Below are positions 24,962-37,813 of a stretch of 39,534 nt of DNA, in pieces. Location: NCBI GenBank assembly GCA_028876065.1, contig JAGWTI010000025.1, forward strand, positions 1-39,534, in the 5' to 3' direction. Made by a program: the position numbers and the translations under genes. This DNA comes from Nitrospirota bacterium (GTDB taxonomy: Bacteria > Nitrospirota > Nitrospiria > Nitrospirales > Nitrospiraceae). The notes under the pieces are model-generated. The model did no database searches and was not told the origin of the DNA. It saw only the letters and a program-made list of their open reading frames with translations. Position 1 is the first letter of the stretch, and each line of letters starts with the position of its first letter.

Positions 24962-27382
24962 TCAACCGAGCGCCTGCACGTCACGCCCCATGGCTTCCAT
25001 GCTCGGATAACGGTCCTCGGGCCGTTTGGCCAGCGCCGTCATCACGATCGCGTCAAGCGCCGCGGGCACGGCGGGATTGAGCACGCCGGGCAACGTCGGG
25101 GTTTCATGGATTTGCCGGTAGGCGATGTCCCCTTCGTTGAACGGGACGGAGCCGGTGAGCAACTCGTAGAGCATGATCCCCACCGCATATTGGTCGGTCC
25201 GGCCGTCCACCGTCTTGCCCAGGATCTGTTCGGGCGCCATGTAGCGGGGCGTGCCCATGACTTGGCCCGCCCTGGTCATCCCGCCGCCGCCTTCTTCGAT
25301 CCGCGCCAGGCCGAAATCAGCGATCTTGATTCCCCCGCCCTTGCCCGTCAGGATATTGTCCGGTTTGATATCCCGGTGAACGACTCCCTGTTTGTGCGCA
25401 TAGCCCAAGGCGTCGCAGATCTGCGCGGCGAGCACCAGCACCTGTTTGACCGGCCAGGGGCCCTTCTTGAGCTCGTCCCGTAAATTCCCCCCCTCGACGA
25501 ACTCCATCGCGATGTAGATCGGCTCTTTGACGTGAATGTCGTATATCGCCACGATGCTGGCATGACGCAAATGGCTGGCCGCCTGCGCCTCGCGGATGAA
25601 CCGCGCCACGGCCTCGTTGTCGTACTGAAAGTCCTTTTTGATAAATTTCAGCGCCACGGCCCGCTTGAGCACCCGGTCCTGCGCACGGAAGACCGATCCC
25701 ATCCCGCCTTCCCCGATTTTTTCGATCCGGTCATAGCGCTCGCGAACCACCGCCATCGGATCGGCCTGGGGGGCCGGCGTCGCGAAGGGGGCCGGGCTCA
25801 GCGCCGGGTTCGCGGAGGGGGTTTGGACCGGCAGCTGCCGGAGCCGCTGCGCCACGTCCCGGTAGTTCACATCGATCTCCACCGTCCGCTTGTAATAGTC
25901 CCTCGCTTTGTCCGGCTGGCCGATCCGTTCGAAGGTCATGCCGATCTCGTACCAGAACTGCGCCTTCACGCTCTCGGGCAAGGCCAGACGGCCCAATTTG
26001 TCGAACTGGTTCTCCGCCAAGTCGATCAGGCCCTGACGCAGAAAGATGAAGCCGAGGCGGAACAGGGCGTCCGGCTGGTGGGGGGAATTCGGCTTGGCCA
26101 GTTGCTGATAGACCGCGATAATTTTCTCGTCGGGTTCGCCCTGCTTGACGTACAGCTCGCCCAACTCGCTGAGCAAGGCAAAGGCCTCCTGTTCGGAGAG
26201 CAGGCCGCTTTTCAGCCGTTCCTCCATGTCGTAGATCCGCTGCGGCCCCATGACCGACGCCAACTGATCCAGCTGCGCCCGATAGCCAGGATTGGTGGGG
26301 TCGAGCAGCAAGAGCAGTTCGAGCAAGGCATGGGTGGCATCCAATTCGCCGGTGTCGGCATGGTCCTGCGCGGCGGCGGCCAGGATCCGCTCCAATTCCA
26401 CCCGTAGCGGCTGGGAGGCGCGGGCGGTCTGGAGCACGGCCTGTACCCGCGCCCGGGCGGCTTCCGCCCCTCCGCGCCGCAAGGCGAGCGACAGCAGTTC
26501 CGCCTGGAGCGGGACATTGTCCGGGCGCTGGGTGGCCACCCGCTCGAGCCGGGTCTGGACGAGGTCCGCCTTCCCCGGCGACATCTCCATCAGCTGGCGA
26601 TACTCCTGCAGCGCCTTGTCCCACTGCCCCCGCTCCAGCAGGAGGTCGGCCAGAAACCAGCGCGTGGCGTCATCGTCGGGATGGCTTTGCGCATAGGTCG
26701 TGAACAGCTCCATGGCCTTGGCGTCCTGCCCCTCGAATTGATAGTAGAACCCGAGGCGAAAGAGATCGGCCTGGTCCTTGGCGCCGCCCCGCACGGCTTT
26801 CTCCCACCCCTCCACCTGATCCTTGAGCTGGCCCCGCTTCTTGAGCACTTCGATGACGAGACGATGGGCCTTGGAGTTTCGGGGAAACTTCTCCGTAACC
26901 GTCTGCAGACCTTTCAGCACGAGGTCCGCCCGGTCCGGGCGCCATTTCCAGAGCTGCTCATATTCGTTGACCGCTTGATCGGCATGGCCGCGGGCCACGT
27001 GGATCTGCGCCGCACGGTGGAACTTGTCGGACAGGTTGCCTTTCAGGAACCGCAGCCGCTCGAAGACCCGCAACGCCTCATCGTAGTTGCCTCGGGCAAA
27101 GTAGGTCTCCCCCTGCACCAAGTGATAGCGCATGTACCGGACGCCCAGCTCGCTGACCTGCCGAGATAAGTCCTGGACCGGATTGACCTCGTTGATCTTT
27201 TGGCAAATCTGGTGGGCCTCGGTCAGCATCTTCTTGTGGTAGTAGGCCTCGGCCAGGTCGTTGAGGGCCTTGATGTCCTGCGGATCGCTCTGCACCTGCT
27301 TGCGCGCGATGGAGATCACCGTGTCCCAGTCCCGCTGACTGTAGGCTTTTTCCCGCTTTTCAGCCAGCCCTAGTCCGAACAT
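24962..27382 (-). CDS. TPR-repeat Ser/Thr protein kinase
   Basis: An 806-residue protein with an N-terminal superhelix of tetratricopeptide-type repeats (about 1-530, for example AYYHKKMLTEAHQICQKINE and FARGNYDEALRVFERL). A Pro/Ala-rich linker (about 530-550) and a complete Hanks-type kinase domain (about 555-806) follow. Kinase residues: Gly loop IGEGGMGSVFRA, Lys579 in VALKFIKK, HRDIKPDN (His669-Asp671), DFG in IADFGLAR, and the activation-segment end GTPRYMAPEQ. The order (TPR first, kinase last) is the reverse of the usual PknB-like layout. No transmembrane segment is seen, so it is probably cytoplasmic. It precedes the cyclase-PilZ gene, a plausible partner or substrate. Confidence 0.92.
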   Translation of the reverse strand: MFGLGLAEKREKAYSQRDWDTVISIARKQVQSDPQDIKALNDLAEAYYHKKMLTEAHQICQKINEVNPVQDLSRQVSELGVRYMRYHLVQGETYFARGNYDEALRVFERLRFLKGNLSDKFHRAAQIHVARGHADQAVNEYEQLWKWRPDRADLVLKGLQTVTEKFPRNSKAHRLVIEVLKKRGQLKDQVEGWEKAVRGGAKDQADLFRLGFYYQFEGQDAKAMELFTTYAQSHPDDDATRWFLADLLLERGQWDKALQEYRQLMEMSPGKADLVQTRLERVATQRPDNVPLQAELLSLALRRGGAEAARARVQAVLQTARASQPLRVELERILAAAAQDHADTGELDATHALLELLLLLDPTNPGYRAQLDQLASVMGPQRIYDMEERLKSGLLSEQEAFALLSELGELYVKQGEPDEKIIAVYQQLAKPNSPHQPDALFRLGFIFLRQGLIDLAENQFDKLGRLALPESVKAQFWYEIGMTFERIGQPDKARDYYKRTVEIDVNYRDVAQRLRQLPVQTPSANPALSPAPFATPAPQADPMAVVRERYDRIEKIGEGGMGSVFRAQDRVLKRAVALKFIKKDFQYDNEAVARFIREAQAASHLRHASIVAIYDIHVKEPIYIAMEFVEGGNLRDELKKGPWPVKQVLVLAAQICDALGYAHKQGVVHRDIKPDNILTGKGGGIKIADFGLARIEEGGGGMTRAGQVMGTPRYMAPEQILGKTVDGRTDQYAVGIMLYELLTGSVPFNEGDIAYRQIHETPTLPGVLNPAVPAALDAIVMTALAKRPEDRYPSMEAMGRDVQALG

Positions 27383-27534
27383 GGGATGGTGCCCATACGC
27401 CGGCGCGCATTGTCGGTTGCGGATATGGCCCCGCTGGGAGCCATGGCGATGTCGATGGTGGGAAGCCGTCGTTGGAACATGATCCGAGGAATGTCGTTAT
27501 GGGGCCGGAACGGAACGATCGGGCGACGCCGCGA

Positions 27535-28119
27535 TCACTCCCGCCCGACCAACAAACGTTGCCCCACGTGGATCGTATTGTCCTTCATGTTGTTCAGCAG
27601 TTTGAGCGTGTTGACGTCCACCCCATACAGGCGGCCGATCGCCATCAACGTGTCGCCGGGCTTGACCAGGTGATACCGGGGGGTCGCACCGGACGCCGGC
27701 GCCTGATCGAACGTCGGGGCCGGAGCCGTCATGCCGGACTCCATGCTCCCCGGAGCCGGCCTGTCGGCGCGCTTCCCTTTGGCCGGGGCTTTCCGCGCCT
27801 TCCCCACCTCCTGCTCCTTCAGCAGCGCGGCATCCCGCATCGCCGACGCTTCCTCTTGCATCCGGCCCAGTTGCTCACGAACCGCCTGGACCTGCGCGGT
27901 CAATTCCCGGTTGCGCGCCTCCAAATCCGACGAGTCGCGCTTGAGCCGTTTCAGCTCGCTATCCATCTCGCCGGTCCGTTTTTCTTCCTGGGCCAGCAAC
28001 CGCTGAAAATTCATCGCGCGGGCTTTTTCCGCCTCATACTTCTCCGCCATCACACAGCCGGTCAGCAGCACCGTGCCGATCGCCAACGCGACGAGGCGCC
28101 CTGTTTTTCTCCCCATCAT
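27535..28119 (-). CDS. LysM-domain lipoprotein with coiled coil
   Basis: A 194-residue envelope protein. The signal peptide MMGRKTGRLVALAIGTVLL ends in the lipobox LTGC, so Cys is lipidated. A long coiled coil follows (about residues 25-110, rich in Glu, Arg, Leu), then a Lys/Pro/Ala linker, and a C-terminal LysM module (about 147-192) with YHLVKPGDTLMAIGRLYGVD and NTIHVGQRLLVGRE. LysM binds peptidoglycan, so the protein likely links membrane and wall. ATG 28119 is chosen (AAGGGG 6 bp upstream); the frame is open far upstream but without signal-peptide features. It is transcribed away from the MoxR gene and lies 152 bp upstream of the kinase gene. Confidence 0.88.
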   Translation of the reverse strand: MMGRKTGRLVALAIGTVLLTGCVMAEKYEAEKARAMNFQRLLAQEEKRTGEMDSELKRLKRDSSDLEARNRELTAQVQAVREQLGRMQEEASAMRDAALLKEQEVGKARKAPAKGKRADRPAPGSMESGMTAPAPTFDQAPASGATPRYHLVKPGDTLMAIGRLYGVDVNTLKLLNNMKDNTIHVGQRLLVGRE

Positions 28120-28357
28120 AGGTTGCCCCTTCTCCTCCCTCTCTCCATGCCCGTGAATCCCCATGCAAACGCACAAAGCATAGAGCCTAAGGGGCTGAAA
28201 GTCAAAGCGAAAGGCTCTTCGCCACGCGGACCACAAGGGCGATCGGCATGCCGATGCCAGGCCCCTCGTTGGTTTGACCCCTTCCCGAGGGTATGTTACG
28301 GTTTGGGCCGAATCGGCCGCGAGTTGACGCCCCATGACCGGACACCCAGGAGCACCC

Positions 28358-29338
28358 ATGCACGAGCCAGCCGGAGACGGACCCCATAGCTCCCGTGGCA
28401 CAGCCAGAGCGGGCCGCTCGGTGCCGCTGGACGGGATCACGATCCACCTGGCCCAACCCATGGACTCCTCCGAGGAATGGATCGGCGAGCGGGAAATCCT
28501 CCGGCAGTTGCTGGCCTGCTGGCTCGTGATCGACGAGCGGGATCTGCCCCTGTCGCCCCGGATCACCGGACAACCGGGCATCGGCAAGACCACCTTGGCG
28601 ATGGCCGGCGCCCGCGAGCGCAAGCAGGACCTCTACATCGTCCAGTGCACCGCGGACACCAGGCCCGAAGATTTGTTGATCACGCCCGTGCTGGCGGAGT
28701 CCGGCACCATCGCCTACCATGCCTCGCCTCTCGTCACGGCCATGCTGACCGGCAGCGTCTGCGTGCTGGACGAAGGCAATCGGATGAACGAGAAAAGTTG
28801 GGCCTCGCTGGCCTCCCTGTTGGATCACCGGCGCTGCGTGGAATCCATCGTGGCGGGCCTCCTGATCAAGGCCCACGACGACTTCCGCTGTTGCGTCACG
28901 ATGAACGAAGACGCGTCGACGTACGAAGTCCCCGACTATATCCTCTCCCGCCTGCAACCGACGCTGAACATGGGATTCCCTCGCCGGGACGACGAATTGG
29001 CGATACTGCGCTACCACATGCCCTTCGCGCCGGGCGAGATGCTGGGCCTCACCGTGGATTTCCTGCAAGCGGCGCACCAACTGAATCTTGAATTCTCGGT
29101 CCGGGACGGCATTCATCTGTTGCAATATGCGCTCAAGCGGCTGGCACAAGACCAGGCCCATCCCCTGTCGAAAGACGAGGCCTGGCGGGAATCGCTGATC
29201 AAGGTGCTGGGCGAAGAAGCGTTGGACCTGGAAACCCTCTCGCGGCGGCGGAAACGGGCCCTGGGAGACCAGCCCCTGCTCCAAGGGTTGGGCGATTTTT
29301 TCTTCGAAGGGGACAACCCGTTGCACCCGGAACGATGA
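28358..29338 (+). CDS. MoxR-like AAA+ ATPase
   Basis: A 326-residue single-domain AAA+ ATPase. Walker A is GQPGIGKT (71-78), Walker [10 protein letters not shown] (Asp138, Glu139), sensor 1 lies in [10 protein letters not shown], and the arginine-finger region is [13 protein letters not shown]-terminal helical lid follows (about 225-326). The pattern is that of the AAA_5/MoxR group, which remodel partner proteins, usually encoded next door. ATG 28358 is chosen for GGAG 5 bp upstream; an in-frame ATG at 28334 has none. The next gene, 73 bp downstream, encodes a 641-residue protein of unknown function that is the likely partner. No VWA-domain gene with a MIDAS motif follows, which is unusual for this ATPase class. 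Confidence 0.85.
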   Translation: MHEPAGDGPHSSRGTARAGRSVPLDGITIHLAQPMDSSEEWIGEREILRQLLACWLVIDERDLPLSPRITGQPGIGKTTLAMAGARERKQDLYIVQCTADTRPEDLLITPVLAESGTIAYHASPLVTAMLTGSVCVLDEGNRMNEKSWASLASLLDHRRCVESIVAGLLIKAHDDFRCCVTMNEDASTYEVPDYILSRLQPTLNMGFPRRDDELAILRYHMPFAPGEMLGLTVDFLQAAHQLNLEFSVRDGIHLLQYALKRLAQDQAHPLSKDEAWRESLIKVLGEEALDLETLSRRRKRALGDQPLLQGLGDFFFEGDNPLHPER

Positions 29339-29411
29339 ACGCCACAGGTAGCCGGCAAGGCGCCCTCCCAACTTGCCGGCTTGCCAGGTTCCACTCGAAC
29401 TGCTCACGCCG

Positions 29412-31337
29412 ATGGCTGAACTGACGACAACGACCGACGCCATCCTGCGCCTCTCCCCGAGCATTGAGGTCCTGCCGATCCTGCACGGAAGCGGCGACTT
29501 GGCCCAGGAAGTCCGCGAGGCCATGATCGCCCGCTCCGTCGATTGTCTGGCGGTACCCCTGCCGCCCTCGGTCGAGGGGGCGGTAGAGCAGGCCGTCGAA
29601 GCCTTGCCGGTCATTCGTCTCGTGGTGCTCCCGGAGCCGGATCAAGACGAGCCCCCCACGATCAGCTTCGTGCCCGTCGATCCCTGCCAGGCGGTCATCA
29701 TGGGCATCCGGGTCGCAATGGGTGAGGGCATCCCGCGCGCCTACATCGACCGGGAAGTCACCGTCTTCGAGCCGACGCCCTTCACGGCGCCGGACCCCTA
29801 CGCGCTCAAACGGATTTCGCTGGCCGCCTATGCCGCGGCGCTGATCCCTTCCCTCCCGCCGCCTCCTCCGGACGGGCAGCGCCGCCGTCGCATCGACTGG
29901 ATGGCGTTCCGCCTCCATGAGCTGGAGCTGGACTACGACTCCATCCTCTGCCTCTGCCACGTGGCCGATTGGCCTTGGCTGCGGGAAGCCTATCGGGAAC
30001 GGAGACCCTATGTCGCGCCGGAGCCCCGGACCCACCGCCCGACCCTGCTGCCCGTGTCCTCGTCAACCCTGTACTTTGCGCTCGGCGAGCTGCCGTTTGT
30101 GACCGAGCTCTATGAACGGCGGCGCGCCGAGGTCCGTTCGGACCGCCACCTGTCCGTGGACGGCATCAAGGAGCTGTTGCTGAGCGCCAGAACCCGCTGG
30201 GCCGACAGACACGGCCGCGAGAGCCAGTCGATCGCCAACTGGGTCACGCCCCATTTGCTGCAACGCTATCTCCAATATGTCCGGAACCTGGCCCTGCTGG
30301 ACCGCCGCCTGACCCCGGACCTCTACACCCTGGTCTTGGCCGCGAAGCAGATGGCGGGAGACGACTTCGCCATGACGCTGTTGGAAACGGCCAGAAGCTA
30401 TGCCTTCCAGAACGAGGCGCATCCGTTGGCCGCCCCCGCCCTGTCCGTCGGCATCGGCAAAGTGGAATGGCCGGACGGCCTCGTGGCGAACGCCAAGAAC
30501 CGACTCCAAGGGCCGGCGTTGGCCTGGCGTTCCCTCTCCCTCCGTCCCGCCCCCAAACCCCTCACCAGCCGCCGTTGGGCCCTGCAATGGAATCCGTTCC
30601 GGCAATGTTCCTGGCCGCCGGAGGACAACCGGATCGAAAGCTTCACGCACCATGTGCGGGAGCAGGCCCGGACAATCCTGGGCGCAGACCTGGCGCGTGT
30701 CGAGAAATTCACCAGCTCCGTCAAGGACGGAGTGGATCTGCGCGAAACCCTCCGTCACTGGCACCAAGTCAGGCGACGTCCGGGCGGCGCGGCCGACAAG
30801 CAGGCCGCCCGGCCCCGCATGGACATCTACGTCAAAGACATGCCCCCGGCCCGCGGCCAGGTGGAAGTGGTCCTGTTCCTGTTCGACACGCCGGCCGATC
30901 CGGCCCGCTATTCCTGGCAAGCCACCTGGTACGCCGAACACCAGGAGGAATCCACCCTCTGCTTCTACGCCAGCCCCTTCCAGGATCGGATGGTCGGGCC
31001 GGGCATCGCGCAGTCCTGCTACGGCGGCGCCTTGTTCCTGTTTCCGCCCAGACCGATCCCCAACGTGTGGGAGGACCCCCGGCTGCATTTTGCACGGACG
31101 TTGGAAGAGCGGCTCATCGCCGCCGGATCGCTGCACTCGCAGCAACCCCACATCGTCTTGGTCACGCCGGTCCCTCCGCCGGCCCGCTGGCGAAGGATCG
31201 CCCGGTCGTTCAATCGCCGGTTGGTCCCGATTCCGTTGAGCCGGTTTTCCGGACAGACCGTGGACCGGTTGCGCCGCTTCCATGTCCTCAACGGACACGA
31301 GATCCGGAGCTATGCGTCGAAATTTATCAGGGAATGA
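29412..31337 (+). CDS. Unknown 641-residue protein, probable partner of the MoxR-like ATPase
   Basis: I do not recognise this protein with certainty. The N-terminal about 120 residues (LPILHGSGDLAQEVREAMIA, VIRLVVLPE, FVPVDPCQAVIMGIRVA, GIPRAYIDRE) run parallel to the start of TraB/ChaN-like and DUF5682 proteins, where a His-Gly motif opens, a 'responsible for' helix follows, and GIP(V/R)xxID closes. DUF5682 proteins are typically encoded beside MoxR ATPases. The middle is helical (LRLHELELDYDSILCLCHVA-like and RYLQYVRNLALLDRRLTPDL). The C-terminal about 150 residues are beta-rich with VEVVLFLFDTP and CYGGALFLFPP; no MIDAS DxSxS is present. No signal peptide or membrane segment is seen. ATG 29412 is used; TTG 29373 is possible. 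Array E follows. Confidence 0.75.
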   Translation: MAELTTTTDAILRLSPSIEVLPILHGSGDLAQEVREAMIARSVDCLAVPLPPSVEGAVEQAVEALPVIRLVVLPEPDQDEPPTISFVPVDPCQAVIMGIRVAMGEGIPRAYIDREVTVFEPTPFTAPDPYALKRISLAAYAAALIPSLPPPPPDGQRRRRIDWMAFRLHELELDYDSILCLCHVADWPWLREAYRERRPYVAPEPRTHRPTLLPVSSSTLYFALGELPFVTELYERRRAEVRSDRHLSVDGIKELLLSARTRWADRHGRESQSIANWVTPHLLQRYLQYVRNLALLDRRLTPDLYTLVLAAKQMAGDDFAMTLLETARSYAFQNEAHPLAAPALSVGIGKVEWPDGLVANAKNRLQGPALAWRSLSLRPAPKPLTSRRWALQWNPFRQCSWPPEDNRIESFTHHVREQARTILGADLARVEKFTSSVKDGVDLRETLRHWHQVRRRPGGAADKQAARPRMDIYVKDMPPARGQVEVVLFLFDTPADPARYSWQATWYAEHQEESTLCFYASPFQDRMVGPGIAQSCYGGALFLFPPRPIPNVWEDPRLHFARTLEERLIAAGSLHSQQPHIVLVTPVPPPARWRRIARSFNRRLVPIPLSRFSGQTVDRLRRFHVLNGHEIRSYASKFIRE

Positions 31338-31340
31338 GGG

Positions 31341-34453
<3,113 letters not shown>

Positions 34454-34480
<27 letters not shown>

Positions 34481-35719
34481 TTCGGCCGGCGCGCCGGCTT
34501 TCTCCTCCTTGACGATCTGCACGCTCTTGATGGACCTGGCGTCCGCTTCATGCACGATGAGACGGCAAGACCCGGTGCGCACTTCCTCGCCGGGCACCGG
34601 GATGCGCCCGAGCTGGTCCTGAATCAATCCGCTGATCGTGTTCGCTTCATCGTCCAGCGCGACCTTCAGAAATTCGTTGATCCGTCGCACCTCGGTCCGC
34701 CCGTGCACGAGGATCTGATTCTTGCCGATCCGCTTGATCAGCTCCTCGGACAGGTCGGTCTCGTCCATGATCTCGCCCACGACTTCCTCCAGCAAATCTT
34801 CCAGCGTGATCAGCCCCATCACCCCGCCGAATTCGTTCACGACGATGGCCATGTGCCGCTTCTCCCGCTGGAACTGCTTCATCAAGTCGTCCGCCGGCTT
34901 TCCCGCCGGCACGAACAGCGCTTGTTGCGCGATCTCCTTGAGACGGACATCGCAACGGCCCTGGGCCAGCTCCGTCAGGGCCTTGGTCTTGTAGAGAATG
35001 CCGGTGATATTGTCCAGATTGCCGTCGAAGACCGGGATGCGGGAATACTTGGACTTGAACAACGGCTCCTGCGCCTCCTTCAACGTCAGATTCCCGTCCA
35101 GTGCAAACATGTAGATGCGGGGGGTCATCGAATCTTCGGCCGTGAGGTCGTTCAAATGGAAGACGTTCTTGATCATCTTGACCTCTTCGGTCTCGATCAC
35201 CCCCGCCTTGCCTCCCACATCCAGCATGATCTTCAGCTCCTCCTCGGTCACGAAGGGCACGGTGAGCCCCTTGCCGCCCGTGATCGCGGCGATCATCGGC
35301 TCCAAAGCGAACAGGATCGGCGAGAGCGCCTGTTCGATCCAATAGACGGGATAGGCCATCGTCAGCACGACGGGCACCGCATGCTTGGCGGCCAACGTCT
35401 TGGGCACGATGTCCCCGAAGATCAGCAGCAGAAAAGTCAGGATGCCGGTCGCGATCGCCACGGCCTCGGAGCCGAACATCCGGATCGTCAGGATCGTGGC
35501 CCAGGAGGCAGCCCCGATATTGACCAGATTGTCCCCGATCATGATGGTCGAAAGGAGCCGTTGGGGATTGCTTCGCAGGTGCAGCGCCAACACCGCCCGT
35601 TTGCTCCCCTCCTCCGCCAACGCTTTCAGCCGCGTCTCGTTGACGGAAAAAAACCCGATCTCGGCGGCCGAGATGACGGCTGACAGGAAAATCAAAACCA
35701 GCAGGATCAACAAGTCCAT
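34454..35719 (-). CDS. HlyC/CorC-family membrane protein (DUF21-CBS-transporter-associated domain)
   Basis: A 421-residue inner-membrane protein. The N-terminal DUF21/CNNM domain (about 1-180) has several hydrophobic helices and the characteristic FLSAVISAAEIGFFSVNETR and IMIGDNLVNIGAA. A CBS pair follows (about 205-330: MTPRIYMFALDGNLTLKEA; HMAIVVNEFGGVMGLITLED), then the CorC_HlyC domain (about 345-410). Relatives export Mg2+/Co2+ or protect against metal stress; the substrate is not certain. The start is ATG 35719 (MDLLILLVLIFLS); the frame is open 28 codons further upstream but those residues are Arg/Pro-rich and not membrane-like. Convergent with the GGDEF gene. Confidence 0.9.
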
Positions 35720-35896
35720 GGGAAGATCAGGCGAAGACCGGTGCCGTGGATATGGCTGCGCGACTGGCAGATGTCGGCAGGGGCGTCGCCACGAAGAGAG
35801 CACCCGCGGTGGTGCGGCGCAGAACGAACGGCTTGGGGCTTATAGGGCCATCGTCATCCATAGCCAGCCTTTTGTACCACACTCCTAGCAACCAGG

Positions 35897-35932
35897 CAAT
35901 TGATCAATAACAAATCGCCATAAAATCAATTG
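35897..35932. promoter_or_regulatory. AT-rich inverted repeat in the HlyC/HDOD divergent spacer
   Basis: CAATTGAT (35897-35904) and ATCAATTG (35925-35932) form a perfect 8-bp inverted repeat with a 20-bp gap. TTGATC (35900) and TAAAAT (35921) overlap the arms and could be a promoter with a short 15-bp spacer. The whole spacer 35720-36067 (348 bp) contains no other gene that I can support. It may be an operator or a promoter region for the HDOD gene. Confidence 0.3.
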
Positions 35933-36067
35933 GTTGGCATTACATGCGATGTGGCGTTCAGTCGGTCGGTTCGAGCCATAGCCCGGACTGGCCCAGTCCT
36001 CGCTCAAGCAATCCAGACAAAAGACCGTTGAAGAGAGTGCGTCTCCCGATCACGACAGGAGTTGTGA

Positions 36068-37642
36068 ATGCCGGTCCTGACCAAGTCGGTACTCGACCGA
36101 CTGCAAGACAAGATTAAAGAAAGCGAACTGCCGATCCTCCGGCAGAGCGCTGCCCGTGTCATTACGTTGGCCAGCTCCTCAAAGACCGAGGTCAATGCGC
36201 TGGCACAAATCATTCTGCAGGACCAAGCCTTCACGGCCCGCGTTCTCAGGATGGCCAATACCTTCTTCTACAATCGACAATCAGGACGGCCCGTCACATC
36301 CGTCACGCGAGCGATCCTCTTGATCGGGTACGGCGCATTGCGCGACCTCGCCCTCGCCGGGGAGTTCGCCGAATTCGCGCAGAAACATCTGCCGGCCGGG
36401 GTGGACCTCCGCCAGATCATCGCCAAAGCCTTCGTCGCCGCCAACCAGGCATCCGACCTGGGCAAAGCGCTCGAACTCCCGAACACGGAACTCCTGTTCA
36501 CCAGCGCCCTTCTCCAGAGTATCGGCGAGTTGGCCTTGGCCTATCATCTGCCGACGGTCCGCCAGAATATCCAAACCCTCATGATCGAGGAAAACCTGTC
36601 ATACAGCAACGCCCACCAGCGGGTCGTGGGCGCCAGCCCGAAGGAGACGATGCACAAGGTATGCGAGCCCTACCAGATTCCGCAGGAACTCGTGGCCGCC
36701 ACGCTCCCATGCTGGGAGGCCAGCGCGCAGTGGACGGACGAAGACCGGTGGGGAGCCGTCATCCACCTCGCGAACGACGTGGCCAGGAACCTCCTCTCCC
36801 CCGCCTCCCCTGCAAGCAATGCGAGTTTGGATCATCTTCTACGCAATGCCGCCGCCGCCTTCCACATCGAGACCACCAGACTCACCAGCACCGTCACCTC
36901 GGCGTTCGAACAAACGCTTCAATTGGCCGACGTCGTGAAATTCGATCCCAAGCATCTGGTGCCTTCGACGGTCGCGTCCGTAGGAACGCCCACGGTTCGG
37001 GCAGAGCTCGTGGAAGCGTGCATCAAAATCGTGGCGCCGGCGTTGACCTCGTCGGCAAGCCAGGCGGCGTCACGGACAAACGACCCAGTCGCCGCACCCT
37101 CGTCGGAGAACGCGAACCCGCCCATCACAAGCGCCGACGGGACCGCGTCCGCTCCGGCCTATCTCAATTACCTGACCGATCTCGGCGCGCACATGCTCGA
37201 AAAGCCGGACTTCAACACGATCTTAAACCTCACGCTCGAAGGCCTCCATCGCGGGGCCGGGTTCACCCATACCTTCCTGCTGTTGAACAGCCCCAAAGAT
37301 CGCCAATTCATCGCTCGCTTGGGATTCGGCCCCCTCTCCGATACCTTCCTGAATGAGCTCGCCATTCCACAGGAGGGCCAAGCCGCCTGTCCGGGCCTGA
37401 CACAAACCTCAACGTCGCTGCGATTCGATAGCCCCTGGCCTGGACTTGCAGAGACGCTGCCGCCTCAACTTTGGCAAAGCCTGCGCCCGGTCGGAATCGC
37501 CATTGGCCCCTTGCGGACCAACAATCGGCTGATCGGGATGATCTGGGCCGATCTCCCCGCGCCGATTCCCGACCCCCTGTGGGCCGCCTTTGAGCTGCTG
37601 ACCCTCCAAGCCAACGTGGGACTGCGCTCCCTCGCCCGCTAG
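36068..37642 (+). CDS. HDOD-domain protein with C-terminal GAF-like region
   Basis: A 524-residue cytoplasmic protein. The HDOD domain (about 5-215) is clear: LPILRQSAARVITLASSS, LAQIILQDQAFTARVLRMAN, SVTRAILLIGYGALRDLAL and LFTSALLQSIGELALAYHLP. HDOD domains are catalytically inactive HD relatives that act in signalling, motility and stress. A low-complexity Ala/Ser/Thr-rich linker (about 305-355) leads to a GAF-like domain (about 360-520: HMLEKPDFNTILNLTLEGLH, FLLLNSPKDRQFIARLGFG, RLIGMIWADLP). AGGAG lies 6 bp before ATG 36068. It is transcribed alone. The 171-bp spacer to rlpA (37643-37813) contains a 12-bp palindrome GTTCAGCTGAAC near 37667 but no T-tract. Confidence 0.9.
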   Translation: MPVLTKSVLDRLQDKIKESELPILRQSAARVITLASSSKTEVNALAQIILQDQAFTARVLRMANTFFYNRQSGRPVTSVTRAILLIGYGALRDLALAGEFAEFAQKHLPAGVDLRQIIAKAFVAANQASDLGKALELPNTELLFTSALLQSIGELALAYHLPTVRQNIQTLMIEENLSYSNAHQRVVGASPKETMHKVCEPYQIPQELVAATLPCWEASAQWTDEDRWGAVIHLANDVARNLLSPASPASNASLDHLLRNAAAAFHIETTRLTSTVTSAFEQTLQLADVVKFDPKHLVPSTVASVGTPTVRAELVEACIKIVAPALTSSASQAASRTNDPVAAPSSENANPPITSADGTASAPAYLNYLTDLGAHMLEKPDFNTILNLTLEGLHRGAGFTHTFLLLNSPKDRQFIARLGFGPLSDTFLNELAIPQEGQAACPGLTQTSTSLRFDSPWPGLAETLPPQLWQSLRPVGIAIGPLRTNNRLIGMIWADLPAPIPDPLWAAFELLTLQANVGLRSLAR

Positions 37643-37813
37643 CCGGCTGTTGAAAAACCGTTGCGGTTCAGCTGAACGACCAGAGTCTGGATGACTCGGA
37701 TCACACAAGCACGGTTCCCTTGCGGGAAACGTCACGACCAATCTTTGGAGGAAGGACGAACGACAGCCGATACGCAACGGAAGTGCGCCCGCGATCAAGC
37801 CCGGAGGGATGCA

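Noticed and set aside
23236-25080. 614-codon plus-strand frame opposite the cyclase gene
   Set aside because: His/Arg/Gln-rich antisense shadow of the GAF-cyclase-PilZ protein.
35930-35950. Sigma54-type promoter near TGGCATTACATGC
   Set aside because: The GG to GC spacing is 8 bp, not the required 10.
37643-37813. c-di-GMP riboswitch or terminator between the HDOD and rlpA genes
   Set aside because: The TTGCGGGAAACG stretch does not follow the GEMM consensus, and the palindrome GTTCAGCTGAAC lacks a T-tract.
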